A DNA stretch of 64,000 nucleotides, taken from positions 372,001-436,000 of the forward strand of contig BDSI01000007.1 in the NCBI GenBank assembly GCA_003117195.1. Direction: 5' to 3'. The notes under the pieces are model-generated. The model saw only the letters and a list, made by a program, of their open reading frames with translations, was not told the origin of the DNA and made no database searches. Of the stretch, positions 37,601 to 50,661 are shown piece after piece (the stretch's first letter is position 1; every line of letters starts with the position of its first letter). Both the position numbers and the translations under genes were made by a program. The DNA comes from Eudorina sp. 2006-703-Eu-15 (lineage: Eukaryota; Chlorophyta; Chlorophyceae; Chlamydomonadales; Volvocaceae).

Positions 37601-39019
37601 AAATTTGGGCGCAGGCCCGGCTTGACTGAAGGCCGTCTTCGCCCGTCATGCGCGGGTAACGCCAATAATGGTACAGCGTTCGACCTGACGGTGCCTTGCG
37701 GTGCGTGCGCGCGGAGGTTCTGTCCAATTTCGTCCCCCGGCTTCGATGATCCGCCTTTATAAATACCCTCTGGTATTACTGCAGCCACGCACGGTGTTAT
37801 CATCGACGAATCCTTCCGTGATAAGTTGCAGGGGAAGCCATCTGTACCATGCGGCTACATTTGCCCATTTGCAGATACAGCGCCCTATCATCTGCGCAAA
37901 TTACCCCAGCAGACAGAGCGGCGAAGCAGTCGCTCGACACCCGCGAGCAGGTTGAGAGCGTACGTGATGTCTTTTTCCATCGGTCGTACAGGATAAACTG
38001 TCGTTTTTCAATCCTGTGCTGTCAAATGTAATGAAAATTGCATGAGGAATTTCCTGCGCAGCTGTGACGGCTCCTAACGACATGCGCGCCCTGGCTGTTG
38101 GACATATGGGGTGAAATACCAGACAGGGATGAAATGCCAGATATTGAAACTGTTGACATGTTAATCTGCCACAGGTATGCATTAAGCACAATACTCATCG
38201 ATCTTCATCGATCAACTACTAGCCATGTGGCCGTCAAGTCGTGCGAGGAAGTCTGCGCACGTGACGGCAAAGTCGAAGCCTAGGCCCTAGCCCCTAGGGA
38301 CAAGCCAAGTACCCATAATAAATGCCCCGAATAGCCCTAAGGATAAGGCAGATATTGCGCAACAAGTCGTGATGATTTGGTAGCACGCAACCTGTATAAT
38401 CGTTGCGCGCCGGAAATCGTAGGAGTAATACGGAGTAATCCACACCATACCTTAATTGAAACGTAGTAATATTTGTTACGCCTTAAAAGGCTTCCAGGCG
38501 TTCACGGCGTGTGGCATCGACTCTTCCAGTACAGGCTCTTCCAGGACTAAGCGTCCGCGCCGGCCACTCATACTTTTCTTTTATACGTGTTTCATATTGC
38601 GTACAATTGTTAAAAACATTAGGGTTACTGGAAAAACAACCTGACTTTAACATCTTTGAGCAGAATAATTGCCACTCACGAAGGCACATGATTCGCACTT
38701 ACCTTCCTGCTGCAAATCCATAATTGATAAACGGAAGTCAGAAACCAAGACCAGAAATCAAAATCACCGATGTACCGCTTGTGACCAAGCGAAGGCTGAG
38801 CAACCACCCGCCACCAGAAACAAGGACGCAAGTCAAGCTGCCGCGCCGCTGCAGTTTCCTCCATAAATTCTGATCCTATTTGGCGCGCGCCGTGGTCGGT
38901 TCTTCAAGGGTCCAGCATGCCAGGGTTTGAGTCCCTTCCTAGCGCGCGGGCCCCGGCCCTGTAGGCGATGCGCGCTGCCCCAAGCGCCCCGAGACCGCTG
39001 CGACAAGCCCGCCTGACAA
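34672..39019. other. Intergenic region between channels A and B
   Basis: About 4.3 kb with no supported gene; open frames are short and resemble nothing. It contains a diverged repeat of TTTGGTACGGTACACG (about 34999-35085), a (GCGT)n run near 35125-35150, and an AT-richer stretch (38330-38870). The 3' UTR of A and promoter/5' UTR of B must be here. Confidence 0.6.
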
Positions 39020-42000
39020 ATGCCCCTGCCAGCGCTTTCATCTTGGGCCGTGATGGAGACCGACGACGCCGCAGCACCTGGACGAACCGACCCCGCGCCC
39101 TACGCACCCCACGCGCCACTCGACGGCCGGGGCCTGGACCGCGACGAGTACGGCGGGCGCTCATTCCTCGTGAAGGCACCCGAGCCGTCCGTGTTAGCCC
39201 CCCGAGGCGTGTACCAGCAGCCCTTCCGTTTTGACGCCCTGTCATGGCGTGTGTTGGGCTTCCTGTTGGCGCTGCCCGCGCGGCTTCTGGATGTGGCTGT
39301 GCCCATCATGCTGCCCGACAACCTCTTCCGCAAATGGTGAGTGAGCGAGGGAGGCAGGGAGCGAACGAGGCTGAGGCCATGCGGGCTGTGAGCTTGGGGC
39401 GGCTGCGGGCTGCCGCCACTCGCGTGCGCGGCTGGGGCCATAGTTACGTGCGTGATGCGCAAGGCATGGATTGCCCCGGAGGCCTCTTCTCTTGGAACAT
39501 GGATATTTAGGTGGTGCAGATGCACGCACGCACGGCGCGGAGTGCATTTGATTGCTTTGGGCCGTACCGCAGGGCCGCGCCTGCCTGTTTCATACTGCGT
39601 CGTCACCTAGCTGTGTCCCAAGAATGTGGAAGCAGTCACGTCAGCCCCATCCACCGGCCCGAATCATTTTCCGGCTTCATCTGAGGCTTTATCTGAGCTC
39701 CAACTTATTAACTGTATGGCATCGCTCCGCCGAACTCGAACCCGTGCTTCCTGTTATGCACTGTTTGGCCTCCGCTTCCACCACCGTTCCCCCCCTGGCA
39801 CTACCATCACCGATACCAGCATCGTCAATGACATTTACCACCATCATCTTCTTTCTTATGTAAATTTCTCATGCCAGTTGTCGACATCCCTTTGCCCCGC
39901 GCCGTACTTGCTCGGGGGCCATCCAGCTGGGCGTTCTGGACTCTGGCGCTGGTGTTCTACGTCGCCATCGACGTTCCGCTGCAAATCTCTTTTGCCGCCT
40001 GGGCAGACCTGCCCGTCATCCCTACCCTCGCTCTCGTCACGTCCGTTAGCTTCTGGTAGGTTGGTTGCAGCTCCAACGACCCCCGGGGCATCGATATCTG
40101 GCCATTGCAGGAGCTCTGGGGATGGAAAGTACCTACCCCGACAGGTGCTGCCGCCGCTTGGCGACACATATAGATAGAGATTCCCGCGAGCTAGGTACCC
40201 GTGGATAGGGCCCAGGGGCAAGGGCTGGCGGGCTGGGCTGGGCTGGCGGGCTGGGCTGGGCTGGCTCCTGGCTGGCAGGAGCTGCTCGTCCTGTGCATAA
40301 TAAGCGCCTTCAGTTTACCAACACCACCGCATGTGCCCGCAAACTCGTCAAATTATCCTAACAGTCCTGCTGCTGCTGCTCGCCGCTCTGCTGCCGCCCG
40401 CCCGCTCTGCTGCCGCCCGTGGGTCCTTGTGTGACCGCCACACTCGCTGCCGCCTCGATCGAGAGAACAGCATCGATGTCGTCGTACACTTCAGGTGGGT
40501 TTTTGATAGTTGAACAGAAACCCATAAATAACTTAACGGTTGGGGTATCGTTCAGGCATGCGGGGTCCGGCGGTGGCAGCGGAGTGGCGTGTGTGTATAC
40601 GTGTGGAGTGGTACGGCGGGCTGAGCTGCACAGGAATGGCTGTCATCACCTGCCGTACCCACCACCGGCGCGCCCTGCACCACTACTTCCAGGACCCGGG
40701 ACGGTGTACGGACGTGGCGTGTGGGACTTCCGTACGAATCCCGTACACTCAACTGGGGGCCGGGTTTAGCATGCGCCGTACGACCTTCTGCAGTGTTGTA
40801 CGAATTTCTTTGCACGTCAGTGTCAGTCAACGACGACGGAACGTCGGTGTCCGGATCCAGATCAATCTACCGTAGACCAAAATCTGATAGAAAGGCCTTA
40901 TGGTCTCTCATGTCGCCCACGTACTGCAGGACCGCCTACATCTCCAGACAGGGAGATCTGATCCGTGTCCCCCACCTGATCGCGCTCAATTACCTGCGCG
41001 GCATGTTCCTGTTCGATCTGGTTTCGGCGCTGCCGTTGGACGAGATGCTGGCGGCGACGAGCTTCGGGAACGACGCCGTATGGATGGGGTTGCTCAAGCT
41101 GCCGCGACTGTTCCGCCTGGCGAAGTAAGCCAGCCAGCAGCCATGCGAGCTGCAGTGGCTGTGCGCTGCATGCACCGCACGCAACTAACGTGCTGCGCCT
41201 TGATCGCAAAGGATTTCTGTATCTGACATGCAGCATACATCCGGACGTATCCCGGCGGGGTAGGTACCGCGCATTATCATCGTCATCATCGTCATCATCT
41301 TTCAGCGTTGCTGGCCTTGCGTTAGTTGCGACCACCGTATCAATCGTCTACCGGTAAACGTTGTAGACGTTATTGACCGTTGACCGTTGACCGTTGGTTG
41401 CCGTCTCCCCGCCCCCAGGCACGTCAACGCCCTCACCCGCACCAAGTACGTCAACCTGGTTGGGGCTGCGCGCCTGCTGGGATTCATGCTGCTCATCGCG
41501 CACTGGTCTGCGTGCTTGTGGCACTACCTCTGGACGGAGGTCCCCGGTGAGCACTCTTAACGCCACAAGCACGCAAGAAAACACACACGTACCTGCTAGC
41601 TCTAGGTCGCGCATTATTGTAGTAGGTCTCAAGTACTCAAGTGATGCGTGTGCCGTACATCTAAAAATGACAACAGTAGTTTCACGGCTCAGTACACGAC
41701 TTATCTGGCCCCAAGGGCTTCTCATCCACACGCGCTCGTCTGGCACAGAGCCTGGGGGCCACGCACCTCGTTTGATATTATCAATCTTGTAACCGTTACA
41801 AGGTGATCCCTACCTTAGCCCACCTTTAGATTATCAATAACGATGTTACAGCAGGCCCCTCTTTGGGCCGGCCCTGCTGCCGCCAAGAACCTGCGGGGTT
41901 TTTGCCCTGCACCAGCAGTCCTGCCCTGCGCCCAGCAGCTGGCCACCCAGCAGCCCCCATCGCTCACTGCCGCACAACCAATAACGCAGGCTGGCCGTGG

Positions 42001-45000
42001 ATGTTCTCCGTCCAGTGCGCGACATGCTCCGAGGCAGAGCAGTACCTCTTCGCCTTCTACCGCTGCTTCCTGCTCATGGTCGGCGACCGGCCCGACACCT
42101 ACAACAACGTGGAGCGCGTCTTCGCGGTGGCGCTGCTGTCCTTGGGCGCCTGCCTCTATGCCGTCGTGGTACGCGCCACGCGCGCACCCGCCTGTCCCGC
42201 CTGTCCCGCCTGTCCCGCCCTCACGCCACCAGGCGCAGCAGCCGTGCGTGCAGCCCGTATATCCCACGTCTATGACCTGACCTAGCGACATTAATCATCT
42301 GCCTCCGCCTCCACTTCCGCCTCAATCGATCTCCGTCTCACTCCGCCCCGCAGGTCAGCAGCATCACAATGCTGGTCACCAACATGTGGAGCATGGCTTC
42401 CCGCCACAAGCAGCGCTCCGCAATGCTGCAGGACGCGCTGCGGTACAAGGGCGCATCACACGACATGCGCATCCGCGTGGACGAGTACTACAACTTCATG
42501 GCCCGCTTCGACCACCCCGGTGAGCTCGCGTGCGTGCGGCTGCGTGCGGCAGCGGGGGGCCCGGGGCAGCAGCCGGGCAGATGGAGGGTGATGGCTGGGC
42601 CACCGTCTCGTTCTTCCCGCCGGTGAGTGCAAATCGAGGGCTGAAGACAGCAGACAGGCTTTGGGGGAGTTTTCGTGGACGTTTCAAATTTGCACATTTT
42701 TGCACTGGCGGCGCTGGGGCCGATTGTATTGTGCTCAGCATGTCAACGAGCACAGATGCACCGGATCACCATCGCCTGCTGACGAGGGCCTCCCAACTGG
42801 CCTAAACTCCGGGGCAGGGCCGGACGGCGTATCGCTCCTGGCGGAGCTTCCCGCCGCGTTGCACGCTGAGCTGCTGTCGTCCGTGTTTGAGCGAATGCTG
42901 ATCAAGGTGGGTGATGGGCCCGTGCCCGTGCCCGTGGGTAGGTGGGTAGGTGGGTAGGTGGGTAGGTGGGTAGGTGGGTAGGTGGGTAGGTGGGTAGGTG
43001 GGTAGGTGGGTAGGTGGGTAGGTGGGTAGGTGGGTAGATGCGTAGGTGGGCCCCGGCCCCGGCCCCGGCCCCGGCCCCCGCCCCGGCCCCGGCCTCGGCC
43101 CCGGCCCCGGCCCCGGCCCCGGCCCCGGCCCCGGCCCCGGCCCCGGCCCGGCCCCGGCCCCGGCCCGGCCCCGGCCCCGGCCCCGGCCCCGGCCCGGCCC
43201 CGGCCCGGCCCCGGCCCCGGCCCCGGCCCCGGCCCCGGCCCCGGCCCGGCCCCGGCCCCGGCCCCGGCCCCGGCCCCGGCCCGGCCCCGGCCCCGGCCCC
43301 GGCCCCGGCCCCGGCCCCGGCCCCGGCCCCGGCCCCGGCCCCGGCCCCGGCCCCGGCCCCGGCCCCGGCCCCGGCCCCGGCCCCGGCCCTGGCCGACCGG
43401 TTCAGAGGTGGTCGTTGGCGGTGTGCTGAGTGCGTGCCTCCCTTTATTACGCCCGTACCTGTACCTAGCTGCAGCTCCTGTAGTACGCTGTCCGTATTAC
43501 GCAGCACATACATACGCACTGATTCGACCCGACCCGGCCCGACCCGCAGGTTCAGCTGTTCGCGTACTGCGAGCGGCCCTTCCTGTGGCGCCTGGCGCAG
43601 CGGCTGCGTCTGTCGCTGTTCATGCCGGGCGACACCATCTACGACGTCGGCAGCGTGGGGCACGACATGTACATCATATGGAAGGGCGCCGTGGGACTGA
43701 CGGCGCGCGACGGCTGCATGGCGGCTCTGCTGGCGGACAACGACCACTTCGGGGAGCTGGGACTCATGAACGCGAGCACCCCGCGCCCGCACCGGGCCGT
43801 GGCATTGCGGCAGTGCGACGTGTTGTTGCTCAGCCTTTGGGATCTCCAGGTCGGGCGGCCGGCAGGCGGGGGTGCGCCGGGCTGCGTGGGGTTAGGGTTT
43901 AAGGCTGGTGGTCTGGCCCTGGCCTGTGTGACCCGTCCCGCGACGACGGTAGCGGGGTCCGTGCGGCAGTACGGCACCCGCCACCCAGATGACCTTTCCG
44001 CTGTGATGGGCACATGGGCTGGACAGGACGCCCCGCCGGGACGTCAGATCGGTCACCAGCTGGGACTCTAGGTCCCATCCCCTCGAATGAATGGGAACCG
44101 GTTCCCAACTCCCAACCTATAGCCCAGTGCGCGCGGTAAATTACGGGAGGCTTGACGGTGAAGGGTAAGTTTACGGGGAACCCGCCTCGCCGCCTCCCGC
44201 CCTCCGTCTCCGTCCTCCTTGTAGGACGCCATGCGAGACTTCCCGGAGAGCGCGGAGCTGGTCAAGGGGCGCGCCCGGGTGCAGCTGGAAGACCACGAAG
44301 CCGGGCCCGCGCTCTGGGCCGCGTCCCTGGCCACGGGGCAGACGGCCCCGCACGAGCTGCACCCTCCTCTGCCCTCCTCCACCTCTGCGCCGAGCCCCAA
44401 CGGCTGGTCCGGCAGGAGCCGCCGCGTCTGGGACTACTTACGCAGCACCAGCTTTGCCAGCGCCGGCAGCAGCGGCAGCAGCGACGGCGGCGACGGTGGA
44501 AAGGGCGGCGCGCTGGGCTTCTTTCGTAGTGCCAGCCTGCGGCTGTGGCGGCTGCCTCTGGCGTTACCGTCGCCGGCCGCCAAGACTTCGAGCTCCGGAA
44601 CCGGGCCTCAGAGCGTCGGTCAGCGGGGTCAGGGCGGCCCGGCGGCGGTCGGGGAAGGCACAGAGCGGGGGTCCTGCGATTCCGAGGTGCAGGTCCTCGG
44701 CGAGGAGACGTCCGTGGGATCGCAGGACAGGGCCGTGGCGCGGGCCCAACCGGGTGGTGGTGGCAGCAGCAGCAGCGCCGCCGCCTCCTGCGTCGCGGGG
44801 CGCGTCTCGTCCCCGCCGGCGGGATACCGCCGTGACGGCTCCGAAACCTGGTGGGTGCGTGCGGCGGGCAGCTCCAGGGAGGCGGCTGCTGACGTGGCAC
44901 CACCGTCGCGGCCGGCCATAGGAGACCATCTCGGGGACGCACGGGGCGAGTGTGCGCCGCAGCAGGAGCAGTTGCCCGGCGCTGTGCCGGTGGTTCCGGA

Positions 45001-48000
45001 GCGGTCTGCGCCCAGGCCGTGGTTGGACAGGAGCGGCCGGCAGCGAAGTCAGAACCCCGGGGAGAGCCCCAGCGGCGGCGGGGCCAGCGCGCCGAGTGCC
45101 CTGCTCAGTCGCCTGCATCTGCGGTCGGCGGGCAGCTCGGGGTCGCGCGGCCGGCGACTCAGCAGCGCGGCGGGCAGCGGGGACGAGCAGTGTGGAGCTG
45201 CCGAGAGCAGATCCGTCGCCGGCAGCCGCAGCGAACCGGCCAGGAGCGCCGCCATGGGCGGCGGCGGCGGCGGCAGCGGCGAAACCTCGGTGGACAGCCA
45301 CAGACCGGTGGAGGGATCCGTGCGTTGCATTCGCCCCATTGGCAGCGATACATCCGTCAGGGGGCGCACACCAGGTGGTGGTGAGGGTGCCGGCAGCAGA
45401 AACAGAAGCAGTACTGGGGATGACTGCTCCGTGCGGGGCGTCCCCTGGGCGCGGGGGTCGTCTGCTCTTGACCCATGGGTCAGTGGCGAAGGCCTGGCAA
45501 ACGGCTACCGCCTGCCGGAGTCCCATGGGTTGGCGCAGCGCGCCGGCTTAGGCGATGGCGGCGGGTCTGTCCGCAGTGGCGGAAGACCCGCTACCGCTGC
45601 TGGTGGTGCTGCTGCTGCTGACGGCTCAACACGTGGCAGGGAGGGCTCGGGCCGCGGCGCCGGCCTCGGACGCGAAATTGCCGTACACCGTCACGGCGTA
45701 AGGCCCAAGGATTGCAGGTCCGGGGGTGACGGATCGGTCCGCGGACCCAGGTCCGGCACCGGTGACGGCTCCTTCGGAGGGAGCTGCAGGTCCGGTGCGG
45801 GCGACGGCTCAAGCCACGGACTCCGCCCCGGCGGCGGCCGCGGTGGCGGCGATGACGGGTCGGTGCGGGCCCTCCGGTCTTGCTGCGGCGAGGGCGCAGA
45901 GTACCGGCGCGCCTCCTTCGGCGGCCTGGCGATGTTGATGCCAGGCAGCCCCGCCGACTGCTCGGTCGCTCGTGGCGCCGTTGATATTGCGAGTGCGGCC
46001 GCCACCGCTTCGCCGCCCCGGGGCCGGCAGCAGCAGCAGCACCACCTGCAACATCAGCACCACCAGCACCACCAGCAGCAGTTGCCTCCGCAGCAGCTGC
46101 GTCTCCCGCCGCACCCGCTCGGCCTGGCGCAGTCGCCCGCAGTCGTCTCGGCGCCTCCCGGCGAGATCTGCGCCGTGGACCTGCTCCTGCGCCACGACGA
46201 CCGGGAGCCGCAGCTGCTGGTGCTGCAGGGCCAGCCCTTCCTGGGCCTGGACCCGCTCGGGCCGCTCTTCGACGACGTTGCCAAGACCGCTGCCGCCTCG
46301 ACGGCCACCGACCAGCGCCGTCGCCGCCGCCGGCCCGACTTCAGACCCACGAGTGCAGCTGCAGCGCGGGCGGGCGGTGTCGCCCCGGCGGGCCGGGCCG
46401 CCGCCGCCGCCGCCGCGGCGGCGGACGACGCACCGATGGCCCCGGTAGGGTTTCCGTACAGGGCGGCGGCGGGCGATCACGACACGACTCAGGAACTGGT
46501 CCTGGGAGCGGTCTGTGTGTGGGATGGGAACCCGCGGGTGCGGCGGTCGTCGATGCGATTGAGCGGGGCCGGCGCGCTGCCGCCGGGAGCGGCGAGAATC
46601 CGCCTGGCGTCGTCGGACGGCGCGACGTGCCGGACGAGCACCGTGGAGGGCTGGCTGGAGCACGCGCAGCGGCAGGCCGACAGGGACCGGGGTCTGGAGC
46701 GGGGGCGCGGCGGGGAGCGCGTCTGGGAGGCGGACGGCGGGGACGGGAGGGTGGCGGCGCTGGTACGGCAGCTCCGGGAGGCGCAGCGGCAGCTGGCGGA
46801 GGTGCATGAGAACCCCCTGCAGGTGGGTGGCTGCTGGCTGCGCCCGGGTGAATGCGTGTGGGCGCTTGATTGCATGGCAGGGGTGATGAAATTGAAAACC
46901 TGGGCAGGGGTGGTGCGGGGTCAGGGATGTTGAAATTGAAAACCTGGGCAGGGGTGGTGCGTGGTCAGGGGTGATGAAGTTGAAAACCGGGCAGGGGTGG
47001 TGCGGGGTCAGGAGCCCAAGCCGGAGGAGGCCTTTGAAGTACCCAAGTCCCAAAAACCAATGGCAGTAGAAACGTGCTCGGCAGGGATGACCCCTGATGG
47101 TTGGGGTCCGCGCAAAGGCGCAGAGTCATTCAAGCAGGAGTCCACGGTCAGAAGCAGTGCGAGCCAGTGAATATGAAAGGAAGGACTCTGGGTGTCAATA
47201 GGCCATGGACATCGACGCACGGGACCCGACTACACGATTGCCCGGCCCTGCTAAGAGACCCGCTCGACCCCGACCGGGTGCGTGTGTGCGCGTGTGTTAG
47301 TTCCTGCAATGGCGACGCGTGAGCAGCGGCGGGTGTCTGCTGGATGGCACTGCTCGCAGGTGCCTGCGTTCGCAGCCGCCCTGAAACGGGAGGTGGAGGC
47401 GGTGAAGGCGAGGCTGGATGGGCAGATGCGGGACCAGCTCCGGGAACTGCAGGCCGGCATACAGGGGGTGGCAGGTGAGGGATCGTCACATTCGTTTCTC
47501 GCGCACCACATACGGTACAGTCGCCCACCCGCGCGGCCGTGTGACCGCTCCTCGGTCACATCTGAGGTGATGATGCCCGGGTATACCGTATGCCCACCCG
47601 TGCACTCGTTCCGCGCCGGTGCTCCTTCCTGTCTCCTTGACCTTGCACACACTGTAGATCGTCCTCCTTTTTTCGCGGAACTCGTGCACCGCAGTCTGGC
47701 TTCACGGTCACCGGGCGATCCTGCATCCCGCACTCAAAACACCGCAGCAATGGTTCAGTTGCACCTTTCCCAATTTTCCCAATTAGTATATCATTCTTTC
47801 CCAATTTACACATTAAAATTTCCCAAATTATTTGTTATTCTTTCCCAATAAATTATTTGTTATTCTTTCCCAGTTTATGTATTAATTGTAATTCTTTCCC
47901 AATTTATGTATTACTCTTTCCCAACTTACGCAACAATGTGTGGTTCGCATGCGTGCACCTCCCACCCCAGCGCGCGCCGAGGAGCTGGTGCAGCAGGCAA

Positions 48001-49391
48001 CCGCCGCCGAGGAACGCATCCGAAGTCTGGAGGCACGGCACGTCCACTTCCAAACGGGGCCCGCGCCCACGGGCGTTATCGCAACCACCAACCACCTGCC
48101 CAACCGTGGAGGCAGTGCCACAGGTATGGGGCACGAGGACGGCGAGTCCGACGGCCCCGGCGGCCTCCCCGCCGATCCGCTCGGCCTTCTGTCATCACCG
48201 TACAACACCCCGCCGCCCGTGCTACTTCCTCTACCCAGCGCTAACGCGAACACCGTCGGTGGCCGATTCAGCATCGATGCCAACAGGCTGCTGATGCAGC
48301 GCCAGCCATCCTCGCGTAATGCACGGCGGTTATCGGCCCTGGAGCCGTACGGCGCGCTGCCGGATTCGGAGCCCCTTCTTGAAGGAGCAGCCCCCTCGCC
48401 AGCCATCACTGTTGCGGCCGCCGCCGCTGTCGCGGCGGTGGCGGCCGCCAGCAACACCGATTCGCCGACGCCGCAGGTCATGACGGAGGAGGATAAGGCC
48501 CTTCTCGCGGCGACGGTCCAGCGGGCCGTCGGCAGCACCAGTCGACGGCGGCGTTCCGCCCTGGAGCTGTCACTCATGTCGTACAGCAGCCTCGTCGCCG
48601 CCGTCGGGCAGCAGGTCGCGACTCAGCACCAGCATCAACACCACCACCACCCGGGTGACGAACGACTGCCTGACACCCAAGATTCCGACGCTGGTAGCGC
48701 TCTGCGACAGCAGCTGCCCTCCCCGTTCAGCAGCGCCGCGACAGTCTCCTTCCCTGCGTTGGGGCCTGCGGACGGCCCATCGGCGGCGGCGTCGACGACT
48801 CCACACAAGGTGACGGCGCCGCTGCTGGGAACGCTCCGCAGCGCCAGCCTGCGACGGAGCGGTCGGCGGGCCTCCTGGGTAGCCTTCGAGGCGGAGGCGG
48901 AGGAGGCGGCGGAGGTGGCGGAGGCGGCGGATGCCCTTGCCATCGACGACGCTGCACCCGCCATTGCGTCTGTCCCAGCGCTGCCGCGGACGACGTCAGC
49001 CGCCGCCGGCCGCCGAGACCCCAGCCGAGGCAGCACAGGAAATGGTAGCCTGCGACTCGACGCCCAGCCGAACCCCAGAGATGGCGGCGACGAATCTAGA
49101 AACCAAGAGGCTCGGCAGCAGCAGGAGCAGCAGCACCAACACCAGCCGCAAGAGCAGCTGGCGGGTGCCCGCGGCGGAGAGGCGCGCTGTACAGCCGCGC
49201 CGCCGGACTTGTCGGAGCAGTACAGCGATGGCGTGTCCCGGCGAAGAAGTGGTGTGAATGGCAGTGGCGGCGGTGTCGGTGGTGATGGCAGTGATGGCGG
49301 TGATGGAAGAAGCGGCGACGGGACGGAAACAGCGCAGGAGATAACCGTTGCACCTGTAGAGGACAGCGCACCACTAGCCTTGAAACCCTAG
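39020..49391 (+). CDS. Cyclic-nucleotide-binding-domain six-TM cation channel, paralogue B
   Basis: Twelve exons: 39020-39336, 39927-40055, 40471-40494 (24 nt), 40930-41124, 41419-41546, 41990-42168, 42354-42519, 42818-42906, 43550-43849, 44225-46822, 47360-47474, 47971-49391; phases agree, 1886 residues. The N-terminus may instead start at ATG 39053 (METDD). S1 WAFWTLALVFYVAIDVPL, S2 edge IDVVVHFR, S4 LLKLPRLFRLAK, S5 LLGFMLLIAHWSACLWHYL, turret CATC 274-277, pore FLLMVGDRP (GDRP 296-299), C-linker SRHKQRSAMLQDALRYKG. The CNBD is about 410-509 (GDTIYDVGSVGHDMYIIWKG; HFGELGLMNASTPRPHRAVA). The 866-codon exon is disordered, with His/Gln runs, but holds QPFLGLDPLGPLF and an end coiled coil. The tail carries RRRRS. 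Role as in A: probable cation channel modulated by cyclic nucleotide; ligand unknown. Confidence 0.92.
41844..41859 (-). mobile_element. LINE-like 3' end motif
   Basis: TGTTACAGCAGGCCCC, in intron 5 of channel B; on the minus strand GGGGCCTGCTGTAACATCG. Same family motif, diverged. Confidence 0.4.
42934..43049 (+). repeat. 8-bp GTGGGTAG minisatellite near the exon 8 donor of channel B
   Basis: About 13 copies of GTGGGTAG starting 28 bp after the true donor (GTGGGT at 42907). Each unit resembles a 5' splice site. Confidence 0.9.
43051..43392 (+). repeat. CCCCGG hexanucleotide tract, about 55 units
   Basis: About 340 bp of CCCCGG with occasional five-base slips and a few substitutions, filling intron 8 of channel B (42907-43549). 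The complementary strand is (GGGGCC)n, known for G-quadruplex and R-loop formation. The tract creates long spurious Pro/Ala/Gly/Arg open frames on both strands. Confidence 0.95.
46882..47012 (+). repeat. About 45-bp tandem repeat, three copies
   Basis: Three copies of a unit containing TTGAAAACCTGGGCAGGGGT in intron 10 of channel B, beginning about 60 bp after its donor. Confidence 0.85.
47755..47937 (+). repeat. AT-rich repeat with TTCTTTCCCAAT core
   Basis: About seven diverged units of TTATTTGTTATTCTTTCCCA type end just before the 3' splice site of the last exon of channel B (47971). Base composition is sharply different from surrounding DNA; the pyrimidine cores may act as a long polypyrimidine tract. 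Confidence 0.8.
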
Positions 49392-50661
49392 ACCCGTCCT
49401 CAAACCCCTCATCCTCACACGCGTGATGGCGCCTGGCCGCTGGCACCTCCCTGCTGCGCAGTTGCATCAGAGGTTTCGTGCAATCAGGAAGCCCGCCGGT
49501 AGGTGCTGATACCCGGCCGTGCTGTTTTCGGCAAAGAAGTTTCCGTACTGCTGTACATTACGAACATTTTACAGCATGGCAGGCCCCGACGCTTGCTTGT
49601 GGGGCATCTCGGGTTTTGGCAGCCTCACACATTTTGTTGCGAAACATCCATGGACTGCGTTCCGCGCGGCATGTGGGAACAGAAGCGCGGGCTCGCAGCG
49701 CTGCACGTGCGGTGGACGGCTGGGGAAGGCTCATGGAAGGCACGGGAACGAGGATCACGGCCATGGGCAGTAGGGCAATCATCTTCGTTTCTCCATTCAT
49801 CGACAGCAGGCAGCGGGCAGTAGGGCACTCGAACTGCGTTTTTCATTCATCGACAACGCAGCAGGGCACTGATTTTTGCGTTCTTCATTCATTCACGGAC
49901 GTGAGTATCCCATTCATGGACGTATCCTCCGTGACCTTGGTTCTTGATGTACGGCAGGGCGATGTACGGCAGGGTGATGTACGGCAGGGCGATGTACGGC
50001 CCGCGTGCGCGGGCGCAGCCTGCTGGATGGTGTCGTTGGACTGTCGGAGACCGACGGACAAACGGTCCCAGATGGATACCGTAGATAGCTCCTTGCCGTT
50101 TTGGGATCGACAACTTGGCGCCCCGCGTGCTCTCAGCGGGGGGCAGCAGCGCGCAGTTCCATCCCCTGCCGTGTCACGATACCCCACCTGCTCCACCCGA
50201 CTCCGTAATGACGATGATTTCGTCCGTCCGAGCCAATAAACTCCGAGGCCATACGCGATGGCACAGGTCGTCTAGGCCACACACATACGGTACACGATGG
50301 TGATCCCTTTTCGGGGCCCGCTGTAATGTCCATTCATTCATGCATTCATTCACCATGCGTTAGATTCGTCGTTCTACAGGAATGTACTCTCGTATGATGG
50401 TGACGTTCTCGATGACGGCGGTGCTGTCATGATGTTGTGGCTGGCTGCTTTTCGACTTCCGTTTGAAAACGGGCAACGGGGCGAAAGACAGCGTTCATTC
50501 ACTCAACTACGAGTGTCTGACCTTGGTGCGTGTCGGCTCCCGCTGCTGCGTGTCAGTGATGATTGGCTGAGCAGGGCTGAGCGTGTGTTGAGTACCCTGC
50601 AAGGGCGGCACAGGTATACGTATGTATGTATGTATGTTACATGTTGTATGTATGTATGTTA
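49392..50661. other. Intergenic region downstream of channel B
   Basis: 3' UTR of B and spacer. It contains a roughly 50-bp diverged repeat with TTTCATTCATCGACA (49763-49905), a 15-bp repeat GATGTACGGCAGGGC (about 49948-50002, three to four copies), a LINE-like 3' end (50313-50353) and a (TATG)n/(AATG)n run (50615-50670). No gene is supported. Confidence 0.6.
50313..50353 (+). mobile_element. LINE-like 3' end with CATT tail
   Basis: GGGGCCCGCTGTAATG followed by (CATT)n-type tail. The preceding bases (GATCCCTTTTC) also resemble those before the end of the element at 52304 (GATCCCGTT). Confidence 0.55.

Noticed and set aside
38880..38960. Possible tRNA (GGGTTTGAGTCCC B-box-like motif)
   Set aside because: No acceptor stem or cloverleaf could be built and no T-run follows.
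42902..43902. Pro/Ala/Gly/Arg-repeat frames on both strands over the CCCCGG tract
   Set aside because: They arise from the hexanucleotide and lie mostly in intron 8 of channel B; the real exon 43550-43849 uses another frame.
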